Below, one piece after another: positions 36,226 through 47,100 of a stretch of 64,000 bases of DNA. The translations under genes and the position numbers were made by a program. The notes below the pieces were generated by a model. That model did not search any database and was not told the DNA's origin. It saw only the letters and a program-made list of their open reading frames with translations. Within the stretch, counting starts at the first letter, position 1. Each line of letters begins with the position of its first letter. This stretch comes from Cydia pomonella (lineage: Eukaryota; Arthropoda; Insecta; Lepidoptera; Tortricidae), in the NCBI RefSeq assembly GCF_033807575.1, contig NC_084710.1, positions 17,402,357 to 17,466,356 of the forward strand, in the 5' to 3' direction.

Positions 36226-36645
36226 AGATGGCGGATATTCGGTTAATATCCGGTATCCGGTCTATACGGCCAATATATTAATCCTGCTGGATAGTACGTC
36301 AACATTCGGTATCCAGCCGGATACCGGATAGTATATTTGCTTGATTATTGAGTAAACATATTGAATCTAAAAAACAATCACGGCCACGGCCATAATCGAA
36401 GTTGTGTATTATTTACACAAAACACATAATACATCCAACGTATTATTTGTTTATAGTACGAGTAAAATATGCGAGTGCGCCTCGTTTCGAACCTAGAAAT
36501 TTGTCCGTGCGAACTTTCCCTACGGAATAGGTCAAAAGTCAAAACCTGCACGACGCGCACCTGCAAAACTTAAAATGTTCTGCCAGCCGAATATTCGGCG
36601 GCCGGATACAGAATATTCGGCCTGGGTGCGTAAAATTGTTGAGCA
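36226..36645. mobile_element. GAATATTCGG repeat element
   Basis: AGAGATGGCGGATATTCGGT opens the block. It is full of CCGGTATCCGG, GCCGGATACCGG and GCCGAATATTCGGC motifs, ending GAATATTCGGCCTGGGTGCG. It looks like a hAT-like MITE family, but no target duplication is evident. Confidence 0.5.
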
Positions 36646-37045
36646 ATACACTTTCCATCAGTCACACACACAAAACACTCGTGACATCTAGTGTCAAGTA
36701 GCGGTACTGATAAATTCGCTACTTGACGAAAATATTGCGCGTTTTGGTAACAAAAACTGCACTAAATGCTTACACTTATTTCTCTTTGCTTTTATTCAAT
36801 TGTTAGTCATATCCTTTTTTTTCTCGAAACTACATTCGTAAAGTGGTTTCTATTGAATTGCTTTAAACTCGATCCACCTGCATATATAAGGCATAGACAT
36901 ATACCCATATAAACTACAAAGAAAACTACTACCAGTATGTTGGTGGTCATTGCATTTTTTTTATTAAAAGTTTATTAAAATAAGGCCACCCAAATAGATT
37001 TCATATTCCTACGCTTGGATTTTAATTTAATCATGGTGCTATCTA

Positions 37046-37182
37046 CTAACTAGAGCCCTGTAGGGCTAAGATGGCCGGCTCTTTATCATTTGTCACCACG
37101 CCTGTCACGTTCTAACAAGTATGTAAGTGCGAAAGTGACGGGCATAGTGACAAGCGATAAAAATGGAACCATGCTGCTACTG
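37046..37182. mobile_element. Second copy of the AGGGCTAAGATGG MITE
   Basis: AGGGCTAAGATGGCCGGCTC and CACCACGCCTGTCACGTTCT match 6676-6836. The right terminus is lost after AAAATGGAACCATGCTGC. Confidence 0.65.
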
Positions 37183-38025
37183 CTAGGCCAACCTATAACC
37201 TATCTACTCCAAACTAACGTATAAATCTCCAACGAAATCAATTCGTAAGGATCTCTTGTTTTTAAAAAAAAAATCAGTTCTTAAATGAATAAATCATTAT
37301 TCTATATAAAATATATATATATATATTGTCGTACTAATCTCAATTTAATTAGAAGTAAATAACAGACGATTTTATCATTAAAGCAATCTCTTCTAGGCAA
37401 CCGTACGAAAATCAAAAGATGTATACAACTATACAAGTTAGGTATTGCAAGTGTAATAAATCATCCAACATGCGTCTTCTATATTAACATATATCTATGA
37501 GCTGCATGTGGGGCTACATGCAAGTCACAGCAATTTTATCGCAGCTTTTATTTCTCTGCCCAGCGCAATCAAATCCAGCAATCGATTTTTCAGCCACTTT
37601 GCTCTAGCGAGGTCTCATGAAAATTCAAGAGTATCGGAAATATTGGTTTCCTTTAGACTTTTTTGTTAATTGAAATTAAGAGCCCTTAATCCTTGGAGCG
37701 TTCTCCGATTTCACGAAATAACGCTCGATAGATGGCGTTGGCGCTCGGTACGCGAGCGCCGGCAACGCGACGCGCGTTTCAATGCAGACTAGAATAATCT
37801 TGATAGTTTTCAATATAATTTCAAGCAACATTAATTTTAGTGTCATATGATATCATATAGGCACTCTTTATTTTATTGTATATGCACAGTAGTTTTTTTT
37901 TTATGTACACTACTACTAAGTGTACAGACTACAGAGTGTACTATAACCCTTGCTCTTTATTCTGTCTCTTTCACACCAATGGAAAATGAAGAAGTTACTA
38001 AATGACTGCAGGTATAAATAAAGTA
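37183..38025. other. Unassigned stretch with small inverted repeat
   Basis: GGCGCTCGGTACGCGAGCGCC at about 37739 is a GC-rich hairpin; a short (TA)n run lies at 37308-37327. No gene. Confidence 0.45.
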
Positions 38026-38465
38026 TATTAGTGCGATAGAGAGACAGATAGTGTTTCGTTGTCGTATCGTAAACGATTGGCATGTTGGCCACACACTTGC
38101 TTAGTGCCTAGCCAAAATACCAATCGTTTGCGTATATTAGTGCGATAGAGAGAGTAGTGTTTCGTTGTCGTATCGTAAACGATTGGCATGTTGGCTACGC
38201 ACCCATGGTACCTAGCCAAGAAGCCAATCGATTGCGCATATTAGTGCGATAGAGAGACAGATAGTGTTTCCTTGTCGTATCGTAAACGTTTGGCATGTTG
38301 GCTACGCACCCATGCTGCCCAGCCAAGATGCCAATCGTTTGTGCATATTAGTACGAGAGAGAGACAGATAGTGTTTCGTTGTCGTATCGATTGGTATGGT
38401 GGCTACGCACCCATGCTTCGTAGTCAAGATGCCAATCGTTTGCGCACATTAGTGCTATAGAGTTT
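38026..38465 (+). repeat. Tandem array of ~106-bp hairpin units (4 units)
   Basis: Units begin at about 38026, 38135, 38239 and 38346, each opening with TATTAGTGCGATAGAGAGA or a variant. A fifth start at 38447 breaks off. Every unit carries an inverted repeat around AACGATTGGCATGTTGGCTA and TAGCCAAGATGCCAATCGTT, so each could fold into a 20-bp stem. Stem changes between units are not always paired. The array ends about 10 bases before the satellite element. Confidence 0.85.
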
Positions 38466-38474
38466 CAGTGTTAT

Positions 38475-41400
38475 TTGAAATCACGTTAGGGTTTGTATTA
38501 TTATTTTTGACCCGAATGAAGTCCATCCAGGTTCTTATGATGGAGTCAGGAGTTGGTCACCAGAACTCCTAATCTACTCATTATAATTCCATCGTGCTTG
38601 GGCTCAAAAGATTTGCCCTGACGAACACCATCGATCTAGATGATGTCCAGGGTCTCATGACGGAGTCAGGAGTTGGTCACCAGAACTCCCCAGAACTCCT
38701 AATCTACTCATCATAACTCCATCGTGTTTGGGCTCAATAGATTTGCCCTCACGAGCACCATCAATCTAGATGATGTTCAGGGTCTCATGATGGAGTCAGG
38801 AGTTGGTCACTAGAACTCCTAATCTACTCATTATAATTCCATCGTGTTTGGCCTCAAAAGATTTGCCCTGACGAGTACCATCGATCTAGATGAAGTCCAG
38901 GGTCTCATGATGGAGTCAGGAGTTGGTCACCAGAACTCCTAATCTACTCATTATAATTCCATCGTGTTTGGGCTCAAAAGATTTGCCCTGACGAGTACCA
39001 TCGATCTAGATGAAGTCCAGGGTCTCATGATGGAGTCAGAAGTTGGTCACCATAATTCCTAATCTACTCATCATAACTCCATCGTGTTTGGGCTCAATAG
39101 ATTTGCCCTCACGAGCACCATCAATCTAGATGATGTTCAGGGTCTCATGATGGAGTCAGGAGTTGGTCACCAGAACTCGTAATCTATTTATCATAACTCC
39201 ATCGTGTTTGGGCTCAATAGATTTACTCCGACAAGCACCATCAAATTACCATTATGATGAATAGATTAGGAGTTCTGGTAACCAACTACTGAGTCCATCA
39301 TGAGACCCTCGACTTAATCTAGATCGATGGTACTCGTCAGGGCAAATCTTTTGAGCCCAAACACGATGGAGTTATGATGAATAGACTAGGAGTTCTGGTG
39401 GTCAACTCCTGAGTCCATCGTGAGACCCTGGACCTGATCTAGATTGATGGTGCTCGTCAGGGCAACTCTATTGAGCCCATACACGATGGAGTTATGATGA
39501 GTAGATTAGGAGTTCTGGTGACCAACTCCTGACTCCATCATGAGACCCTGGACCTCATCTAGATCGATGGTGCTCGTCAGGGCAAATCTTTTGAGCCCAA
39601 ACACGTTGGAATTATAATGAGTAGATTAGGAGTTCTAGTGACCAACTCCTGACTCCATCATGAGACCCTGGACTTTATCTAGATTGATGATGCTCGTCAG
39701 GGCAAATCTATTGAGCCCAAACACGATGAGGTTATGATGAGTAGTTTAGGAGTTCTGGTGAACAACTCCTGACTCCATCATGAGACCCTGGACCTCATCT
39801 AGATCGATGGTGTTCATCAGGGCAAATCTATTGAGCCCAAACACGATGGAGTTATGATGAGTAGATTAGGAGTTCTGGTGACCAACTCCTGACTCCATCA
39901 TGAGACCCTGGACCTCATCTAGATCGATGGTGCTCATCAGGGCAAATCTTTTGAGCCCAAACACGTTGGAATTATAATGAGTAGATTAGGAGTTCTAGTG
40001 ACCAACTCCTGACTCCATCATGAGACCCTGGACTTTATCTAGATTGATGATGCTCGTCAGGGCAAATCTATTGAGCCCGAACACGATGAGGTTATGATGA
40101 GTAGATTAGGAGTTCTGGTGACCAACTCCTGACTCCATCATGAGACCCTGGGCCTCATCTAGATCGATGGTGTTCATCAGGGCAAATCTATTGAGCCCAA
40201 ACACGATGGAGTTATGATGAGTAGATTAGGAGTTCTGGTAACCAGCTCCTGACTCCATCATGAGACCCTGGACCTCATCTAGATTGATGGTGCTCGTCAG
40301 GGCAACTCTATTGAACCCAAACACGATGGAGTTATGATGAGTAGATTAGGAGTTCTGGTGACCAGCTCCTGACTCCATCATGAGACCCTGGACCTCATCT
40401 AGATTGAAGGTGCTCGTCAGGGCAACTCTATTGAGCCCAAACACGATGGAGTTATGATGAGTAGAGTAGGAGTTCTGGTGACCAACTCCTGACTCCATCA
40501 TGAGACCCTGGACCTCATCTAGATCGATGGTGCTCATCAGGGCAAATCTTTTGAGCCCAAACACGTTGGAATTATAATGAGTAGATTAGGAGTTCTAGTG
40601 ACCAACTCCTGACTCCATCATGAGACCCTGGACTTTATCTAGATTGATGATGCTCGTCAGGGCAAATCTATTGAGCCCGAACACGATGAGGTTATGATGA
40701 GTAGATTAGGAGTTCTGGTGACCAACTCCTGACTCCATCATGAGACCCTGGGCCTCATCTAGATCGATGGTGTTCATCAGGGCAAATCTATTGAGCCCAA
40801 ACACGATGGAGTTATGATGAGTAGATTAGGAGTTCTGGTAACCAGCTCCTGACTCCATCATGAGACCCTGGACCTCATCTAGATTGATGGTGCTCGTCAG
40901 GGCAACTCTATTGAACCCAAACACGATGGAGTTATGATGAGTAGATTAGGAGTTCTGGTGACCAGCTCCTGACTCCATCATGAGACCCTGGACCTCATCT
41001 AGATTGAAGGTGCTCGTCAGGGCAACTCTATTGAGCCCAAACACGATGGAGTTATGATGAGTAGAGTAGGAGTTCTGGTGACCAACTCCTGACTCCATCA
41101 TGAGACCCTGGACCTCATCTAGATCGATGGTGCTCATCAGGGCAAATCTTTTGAGCCCAAACACGTTGGAATTATAATGAGTAGATTAGGAGTTCTAGTG
41201 ACCAACTCCTGACTCCATCATGAGACCCTGGACTTTATCTAGATTGATGATGCTCGTCAGGGCAAATCTATTGAGCCCGAACACGATGAGGTTATGATGA
41301 GTAGTTTAGGAGTTCTGGTGACCAACTCCTGACTCCATCATGAGACCCTGGGCCTCATCTAGATCGATGGTGTTCATCAGGGCAAATCTATTGAGCCCAA

Positions 41401-41880
41401 ACACGATGGAGTTATGATGAGTAGATTAGGAGTTCTGGTGACCAGCTCCTGACTCCATCATGAGACCCTGGACCTCATCTAGATTGATGGTGCTCGTCAA
41501 GGCAACTCTATTGAACCCAAACACGATGGAGTTATGATGAATAGATTAGGAGTTCTGGTGACCAGCTCCTGACTCCATCATGAGACCCTGGACCTCATCT
41601 AGATTGAAGGTGCTCATCAGGGCAACTCTGTTGAGCCCAAACACGATGGAATTATAATGAGTAGATTAGGAGTTCTAGTGACCAACTCCTGACTCCATCA
41701 TGAGACCCTGGACCTCATCTAGATCGATGGTCTTCGTCAGGGCAAATCTTTTGAGCCCAAACACGATGGGATTATAATTAGTAGATTAGGAGTTCTGGTG
41801 ACCAACTCCTGACTCCATCATGAGAACTTGGACTTCATCCGGGTCAAAAATAATAATGCAAACCCTAACGTAATTTCAAG
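38475..41880. mobile_element. Foldback-like element made of two opposed 120-bp satellite arrays
   Basis: The outer ends are inverted: TTGAAATCACGTTAGGGTTT and TTTTTGACCCGAATGAAGTCC at the left, with their complements at 41829-41880 on the right, about 50 bases with a few mismatches. Inside, 38520-39240 holds six units in one orientation and about 39250-41830 holds 22 units in the other. The unit is 120 bp and includes GGAGTCAGGAGTTGGTCACC, TCATAACTCCATCGTGTTTG and ATCTAGATGAAGTCCAGG. The right array keeps exact 120-bp spacing over all 22 units. Units 39901-40500 and 40501-41100 form a five-unit higher-order repeat. Because 120 is a multiple of three, open frames of 40-residue periodicity appear, but most units carry a TAA. 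No transposase is present. Confidence 0.88.
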
Positions 41881-41895
41881 TGAAAATGCGTTTTT

Positions 41896-42085
41896 CAGAA
41901 AATCGCAGCCAAATAACACTAGACCTTACTCATAGTGTTGTGTTCCTGCCGGTGAGTAAGGTTGCCAGAGCTCAACGAGGGGCGGGAGGGGGTTAGGGTC
42001 GGCAACGCGCATGTAACTCCTCTGGAGTTGCAGGCGTACATATGCGGGCCGTATGCTTGTTTGCCACCGACTTAGTATTAAAAAA
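41896..42085 (-). repeat. GGTGGCAAACAAGC repeat, minus copy
   Basis: The reverse complement runs CGGTGGCAAACAAGCATACG, CTGCAACTCCAGAGGAGTT, GAGCTCTGGCAACCTTACTC and AGTGTTATTTGGCTGCGA. This matches the plus copy at 43305-43560 closely. Its far end is directly against the satellite element. Confidence 0.75.
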
Positions 42086-42959
42086 AAAGTAACACTGAAA
42101 ATTCATCAATAAGCGAGTCTGTTAGGCATACTGTAAAAAATGAACTTTTATTAAGATTTTCTAATCGCAGTATATAGCACTTCTCGGAACTCCGTAGCTG
42201 ATTACGATCGCAACGAATGCCTGACAATCGAGCACAGGTCCGTCCTCTAAGCGCGCTCCGCGCGGACTGAGAGCGGGGCGTCGCTGCTGCGTGATTTATA
42301 CGTGTTTTAAAAAAATATAAATTTACGGCAATGTAGGTCCCATAGTTACGATTTTTTTTTTATAGGTTAACATAAAGTTACAGTTTGCTATAATATTATT
42401 TTTAAAGCAAAATATGCGTACAATTTGCGGAAATAAAATATAATAAAACCCTGTTTTCGCCAAAAAAATGAAGAAAACTCGGAAGGTATTTTATCAGTTT
42501 TTTCAAATGAATCTTCGATTGTTAATCATTCCAGCCCCTCGTACGAGATATGTTGAATCAAATTGTAGTCATTCATGTACCAAATGATTCTTGTTTATAG
42601 CAAAATTGAGAATCGAAATGCCACATCTCACTGCAAAATTTGGAAAAGACTCCCAAAAAACCTCATTAAAAAAGAGGTTTAAAAGAGAAAATGAAAATTT
42701 GAACTGTTGGAGCCCCTAGTTTAGGAAACGATTATTTAAGTACGTTATCAGTTTTTGAATAAATACTAATAGTTACGTCGTCATCTTGAATGAAAAAGGA
42801 AGCATTTTACAAAATACGCTCGTCTGTAGGAATAAGGACTCTTAAATAAGGACTTGGCTTTTAGCCAATTCGATGCATTTAGATGACTTTACAATATTTA
42901 TCTGTAGCTCGAAAAATTAAGCGTGATTCTGAAGTTAAAGTAACGTGTCGTTGAATTTT
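42086..42959. other. Unassigned stretch
   Basis: A short GC-rich patch (GCGCGCTCCGCGCGGAC) lies at 42250-42266. No gene or repeat family recognised. Confidence 0.45.
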
Positions 42960-43222
42960 ACGACCGATTTGGCCTAGTGGGTAGTGACTCTGCCTACGAA
43001 GCTGATGGTCCCGGGTTCAAATCCTGGTAAGGGCATTTATTCGTGTGATGAGCATGGATATTTGTTCCTGAGTCATGGGTGTTTTCTATGTATTTAAGTA
43101 TTTATAAATATTGATATATTATATATATCGTTGTCTAAGTACCCTCAACACAAGCCTTATTGAGCTTACTGTGGGACTTAGTCAATTTGTGTAATAATGT
43201 CCTATAATATTTATTTATTTAT
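42960..43222 (+). repeat. tRNA-derived SINE, family 1, full length
   Basis: ACGACCGATTTGGCCTAGTG contains the A box, and GGTTCAAATCC at 43014-43024 is the B box. The body (TTCGTGTGATGAGCATGG, CATGGGTGTTTTCTATG), a TATA-rich stretch and AGCTTACTGTGGGACTTAG follow. The end is TATTTATTTATT. This is the best preserved copy in the window. Confidence 0.88.
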
Positions 43223-43304
43223 TTTATTTAGCATAAGTTCAGTTTTGTACCTCTACACAACTACTAAGTATATGCAATTAATTACATGTTTTTTTTTAAA
43301 TACT

Positions 43305-43560
43305 ACTTCGGTGGCAAACAAGCATACGGCCCGCCTGGTAGTAAGCAGTATCCGTAGCCTATGTACGCCTGCAACTCCAGAGGAGTTTCATACGCGTTGC
43401 CGACCCTAACACTCCGCACCCTCGTTGAGGTCTGGCAACCTTTCTCACCGGCTGGAACTAGCACTATGAGTAGGGTTTAGTGTTATTTGGCTGTGGTTTT
43501 CTGTAAGGTGGAGGTACTTCCCCAGTTGGGCTCTGCTCTAGATCTGGAATCTGGATCTGT
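43305..43560 (+). repeat. GGTGGCAAACAAGC repeat, plus copy
   Basis: It starts CGGTGGCAAACAAGCATACG, contains CCTGCAACTCCAGAGGAGTT and GTTGAGGTCTGGCAACC, and runs on to GGTACTTCCCCAGTTGGGCT. It is the inverted partner of 41896-42085. The class is unknown to me, although the sequence is abundant in moths. Confidence 0.7.
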
Positions 43561-43769
43561 ATAATATTCTTTTATAAGAGAAGTAATAAATCCTTTCTTT
43601 GTTAAGTTGTGCAACGATCTTATCTTAAATTTAACTGGTCAGACTGTGCGTTGTGTGTCAGTATCTATGGAACTATACGGCTACCAAAAATTTGACAATG
43701 ACATATTCGCTGGCGTGTGCGTAACTTACTAGAAAGAAAGTAATAGTTGCAAATAATTAAAACACGTTT

Positions 43770-43985
43770 AAGATCTTGGAATGATCGATAACTAAACGAC
43801 ATGTCAAAATTGACGTTTATTTCGATTCCGCTGTGATCCCAATAAGATCTATCTACAATATTTCTAACGTCAAAGTGACATTGGTTGCCCGAATCGAGCT
43901 GCTTTTGTCAATTATACGACATATAAACGATATCTAAACCAGAACTTATCGTTATCGTATCTCATGCTTCGAATCGGGCCGTTAG
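43770..43985 (+). repeat. Interspersed repeat ending CGAATCGGGCC
   Basis: The text GACATGTCAAAATTGACGTT, TTGGTTGCCCGAATCGAGC and TCATGCTTCGAATCGGGCC is one that I recognise as repetitive in moths. It is non-coding and the class is not assigned. Confidence 0.45.
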
Positions 43986-44089
43986 GCTTTATTATTATAT
44001 TTACGAGTGAGATGCTTAATGAGAGTCGTTTCATCAATCAGATGTCGATCTCATTGCATTTTGTGAGCACCTGTCAGCATTAGTGACTC

Positions 44090-44373
44090 ATTAGCGACTT
44101 ACGCTAATTAGTGCAGCGGGGCAGGTTAATATCATCAAATCAAATCATCACGAAACCATTGTTGTTAATAAGAATAGGCCTCAATATCGTTATCCATCGG
44201 GAAACAAGTATAATATATCAGGATTTTAACGTATTAGCGACTCGCGCTAATTAGTGCAGCGGCGCACGCTAATATCATCAAATCAAATCACCACGAAACC
44301 ATTTTTGTTAAACAGAATAGGCCTCAATATCTTTATCCAATAGAAAACAAGAATAATTTATGAGGATTTTAAC
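44090..44373 (+). repeat. Two-copy tandem duplication, unit ~142 bp
   Basis: The unit begins ATTAGCGACTTACGCTAATT (44090) and again ATTAGCGACTCGCGCTAATT (44233). It contains ATCATCAAATCAAATCA and AATAGGCCTCAATATC, and ends AGGATTTTAACGT. The two copies differ at roughly 15 positions. Confidence 0.85.
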
Positions 44374-44569
44374 GTTTTGTATATTGTTTCCATCAATTAA
44401 TTACTAGACAACTAACACGTTGTAGAAAGGGTTCTGTGACTTAAACGATAACGAAATTATAAATGCTAAATGAACGATACTCCGAAACCCGTCCGAAGCT
44501 GAAAAACAAGCAGAGTTAAGGGATGAAACACAGGGTGGAATTTAAATCATATATACAAATTGGAATATA

Positions 44570-44780
44570 AGTTTTAGACAAAAAAGGAAACAAGAGCTTT
44601 GGCCGGCGACTTCGTTTGCGTGGGATGATGATAATGTTTGATAAAAACGATCTTCATACCAAATCTTCATACCAAACGATCTTCATACCAAATTACATCT
44701 TAATCAGTTCAGCAGTTTAAGGGTGAATAGGTAACAGACAGACAGGGGTTCCTTTCGCATTTATTATATTAGTATGGATT
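44570..44780 (+). repeat. Interspersed repeat ending ATTATATTAGTATGG
   Basis: AGAGCTTTGGCCGGCGACTT, CAGTTCAGCAGTTTAAGGG, AACAGACAGACAGGGGTTCC and CATTTATTATATTAGTATGG form the conserved tail of a very common insect repeat. CTTCATACCAAA is locally repeated three times at 44650-44692. Confidence 0.5.
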
Positions 44781-45378
44781 GTCAGTACTGTAATTTCGGA
44801 TTACTATATCAGGAGAAAATAATTTATGATTATTATATTGTATCAAATATAGTTATAAGATGTAGACGGATTACAATAAATAAAATGGAAATAGAACCGC
44901 TAGTTTAACTATACGAAATATCTAGACTTTCAAGAATTATTTTCTTTTGGCTTCTGTTTATTTCAATTTGAAGGTCAAAGGTAATAAATATGGTAATATT
45001 ATATACGCAAAGAAGTCCTGTTTTCATGGAATACTATTTTTGGAACTCGAAACCAATATAAGTTATTTTAAGAAGTTCACAGAATTTTAGATCAAGCTTA
45101 CCGTGATTTTCTGGTCAAACGAAACATTTATGAAATCCCTAAACCTTCATCGCTCACGTGTTGCCTGCTTAGATTGGACCACGCAATTTTTTTTGAATAT
45201 TTTTTTATATTAAAAGAAATCGTCGAAAGCCGACACGTGCATTTATGGATCAAGGCAGAGAAGGTTAATGTAGTGTCGTATCAGGAGCTTAAAATAATGT
45301 CAGACGAGAAGCAGAATGTAATGGCGGTTACTCCACCTACAACACATAAATAGTTATATGATTAAAATGATTTTTTTT
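44781..45378. other. Unassigned AT-rich stretch
   Basis: Nothing recognised. Confidence 0.45.
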
Positions 45379-45520
45379 TAAAGGTAAATCTACTACTACT
45401 ACTTCACTGGCTCAGTGACCCAAACAGGATGTCGGCCTCTGACACAAGAGAGCGCCACTCCGCCCTATCCTGCGCCACTTCACGCCAGTTGGGTATTCCG
45501 AGGGCGGACAGGTCTTTTAA
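45379..45520 (-). pseudogene. LINE ORF2 extreme C-terminus with TAG tail
   Basis: The minus-strand reading gives DLSALGIPNWREVAQDRA, then EWRSLVSEADILFGSLSQ and a stop, followed by a (TAG)n tail on that strand. The WREVAQDRxxWR layout is the last part of a LINE ORF2. It is truncated at about 45520. Confidence 0.75.
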
Positions 45521-45845
45521 TATGAATGACAGGTATACCTATGTATTTTAATATAAATGGAATAAATTTAGATGGCACTCTGTATATGTAATTCCGTAGG
45601 TAAGGATCATCCGGTTTGAAAGTAAAATGAAGCGCCCTATAGATTAAGCGAAGCGTCACTGGAGCACGTCTAAACAAATTATTGTTTCGGGTTTCTCCAA
45701 TATTCGCACGTGGTTTCGCATATGTGAGTTTAACGTACGTGAATATTTGGCTGGAGATAATTGTGATGGATTCCTGTTTCCTTTTTCATTCGAGAAATTT
45801 TATGATAACGGTAACGTAACGTATTTATCTAATGTTGCCTTAATA

Positions 45846-46000
45846 GCTTCATAGGTAGTTGGCAGAGATTTTGATAGCCCAGACAGTGAAAATGTTATTT
45901 TAAACGTCAATCTTTATAACATTTTAACGTTTACTTAACACTTGCACAGGCTGGGCTATCAAAACCGCCGCCAACTTATCTTGGTCTGACTCTATTAACG
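45846..46000. mobile_element. MITE with GTTGGC...GATTTTGATAGCCC ends
   Basis: AGTTGGCAGAGATTTTGATA with GCCCAG is mirrored by CTGGGCTATCAAAACCGCC and CAACTTATCTTGGTCTGAC. A fragment of the same family is at 18907-18965. Confidence 0.65.
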
Positions 46001-46565
46001 TTTTTTTCTCTGTCATATCATTAAAATTTCAGAAAAAATCTCTTCCAGTTTAGCAAACGTTGATAGATGTAAAATTTTCCATACAACTTTAGATTTTACA
46101 GTTGCCAGATGACATCAGAACTTTTCACAAACTTAGCTAAATTTTACTATCGCCGTTTACGACTTTACGAGCTATCATTGAATTAAGTCGAACTTTCCTG
46201 CAGAAGACTGCAGTCGTGGTGCAATCTTTAATATTTCCTTAGATTAGATTAGATTAGATGATTTATTTCATGAAAGACAATTATATAATAAATTTGCATT
46301 GATGTCAAAAATATAAGAATTTATATAAAGATGTTATAGATCTCGCCCATAGTCCGTTTTTTTTTTTCAGATTAGAAATTTTATGTTTCAAAAGTAGTGG
46401 TAACTTTTACCTCCAAAATTAAATCTGAGTAACTATGCGCTGGGTTATAGTGTCGTTTACATATGATTACACCGCAATGTTAGATATTATTTAATTAGGT
46501 ACCACTACTTTTGAGGTTTAAAAAAAGCTAAAAGCTAGGGAACAGACCAACTAAAGGCACAACCC
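46001..46565. other. Unassigned stretch
   Basis: AAAGTAGTGGTA at 46392 and TACCACTACTTTTGAGG at 46499 are inverted and suggest a small decayed foldback. No gene. Confidence 0.4.
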
Positions 46566-46826
46566 TTTTTTAGGGTTCCGTACCCAAAGGGTCAAACGGG
46601 ACCCTATTACTGAAACTCCGCTGTCTGTCCGCCCGTCCGTCTGTCACCAGGCTGTATCTCATGAACCGTGATAGTTAGCCAGTTGAATTTTCTGTTGCCG
46701 CTATAACAACAAATACTAAAAACAGAATTTAATAAACAATTAAAGGGGCTCCCATACAAAAAAGTGATTTTTAGATAATGGTACGGAACCCTTCGTGTGC
46801 GAGTCCGACTCGCACTTGGCCAATTT
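46566..46826 (-). mobile_element. GGTTCCGTA-type repeat, complete minus copy
   Basis: In the minus direction it runs from GGCCAAGTGCGAGTCGGACT through GAAGGGTTCCGTACC to GGGTACGGAACCCTA. The interior matches the copy at 2805-3085, including the GGACGG run and CACGGTTCATGAGATACAGC. Confidence 0.8.
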
Positions 46827-46966
46827 TATTTTCAATTTCTGTGCCCATATAGTTCATTAATATGATTATAATTAGTACTGTCTGTCTAACAAACACAAAT
46901 GTCATAATTACGGCCAAGGATGATTATCAACGGTTTGTTATTTTAACAGACATTTATGAATAACTA

Positions 46967-47100
46967 GGAAACAAATCTAATAATTTTATGAAAATATTTA
47001 GATTTCGATTTGTGTTATTTTAAGTAGAAATACTAGTAGATATATAAATTACGAACTGAAATCATGTCATATACATACTAAAGAAAACTAACCAAGGTGC
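46967..47100. repeat. Diverged copy of the repeat at 50520-50620
   Basis: GAAAATATTTAGATTTCG, AAGTAGAAATACTAGTAGAT and ACGAACTGAAATCATGTCAT occur in the same order as GAAAATATTTCAATTTC, AAGTAGAAACACTACTATAT and ATAAACTGAAATAAATGCCA in the later block. Confidence 0.55.

Noticed and set aside
40346..41164. Two identical 72-codon minus-strand frames 600 bases apart that look like a repeated protein
   Set aside because: They are a by-product of a 120-bp satellite unit (a multiple of three) in which two neighbouring units happen to have TAC instead of TAA. Most units carry the stop, and there is no start context or splice structure.
38510..41850. Regular repeats considered as a CRISPR-like array
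   Set aside because: There are no unique spacers; the whole 120-bp period is repeated, and the surroundings are eukaryotic.
42960..43030. tRNA gene candidate (A and B boxes), likewise at 28729, 29168, 35551 and 50661
   Set aside because: Each is followed by a family-specific body and tail and occurs in several copies; stems are degenerate. They are SINE heads.
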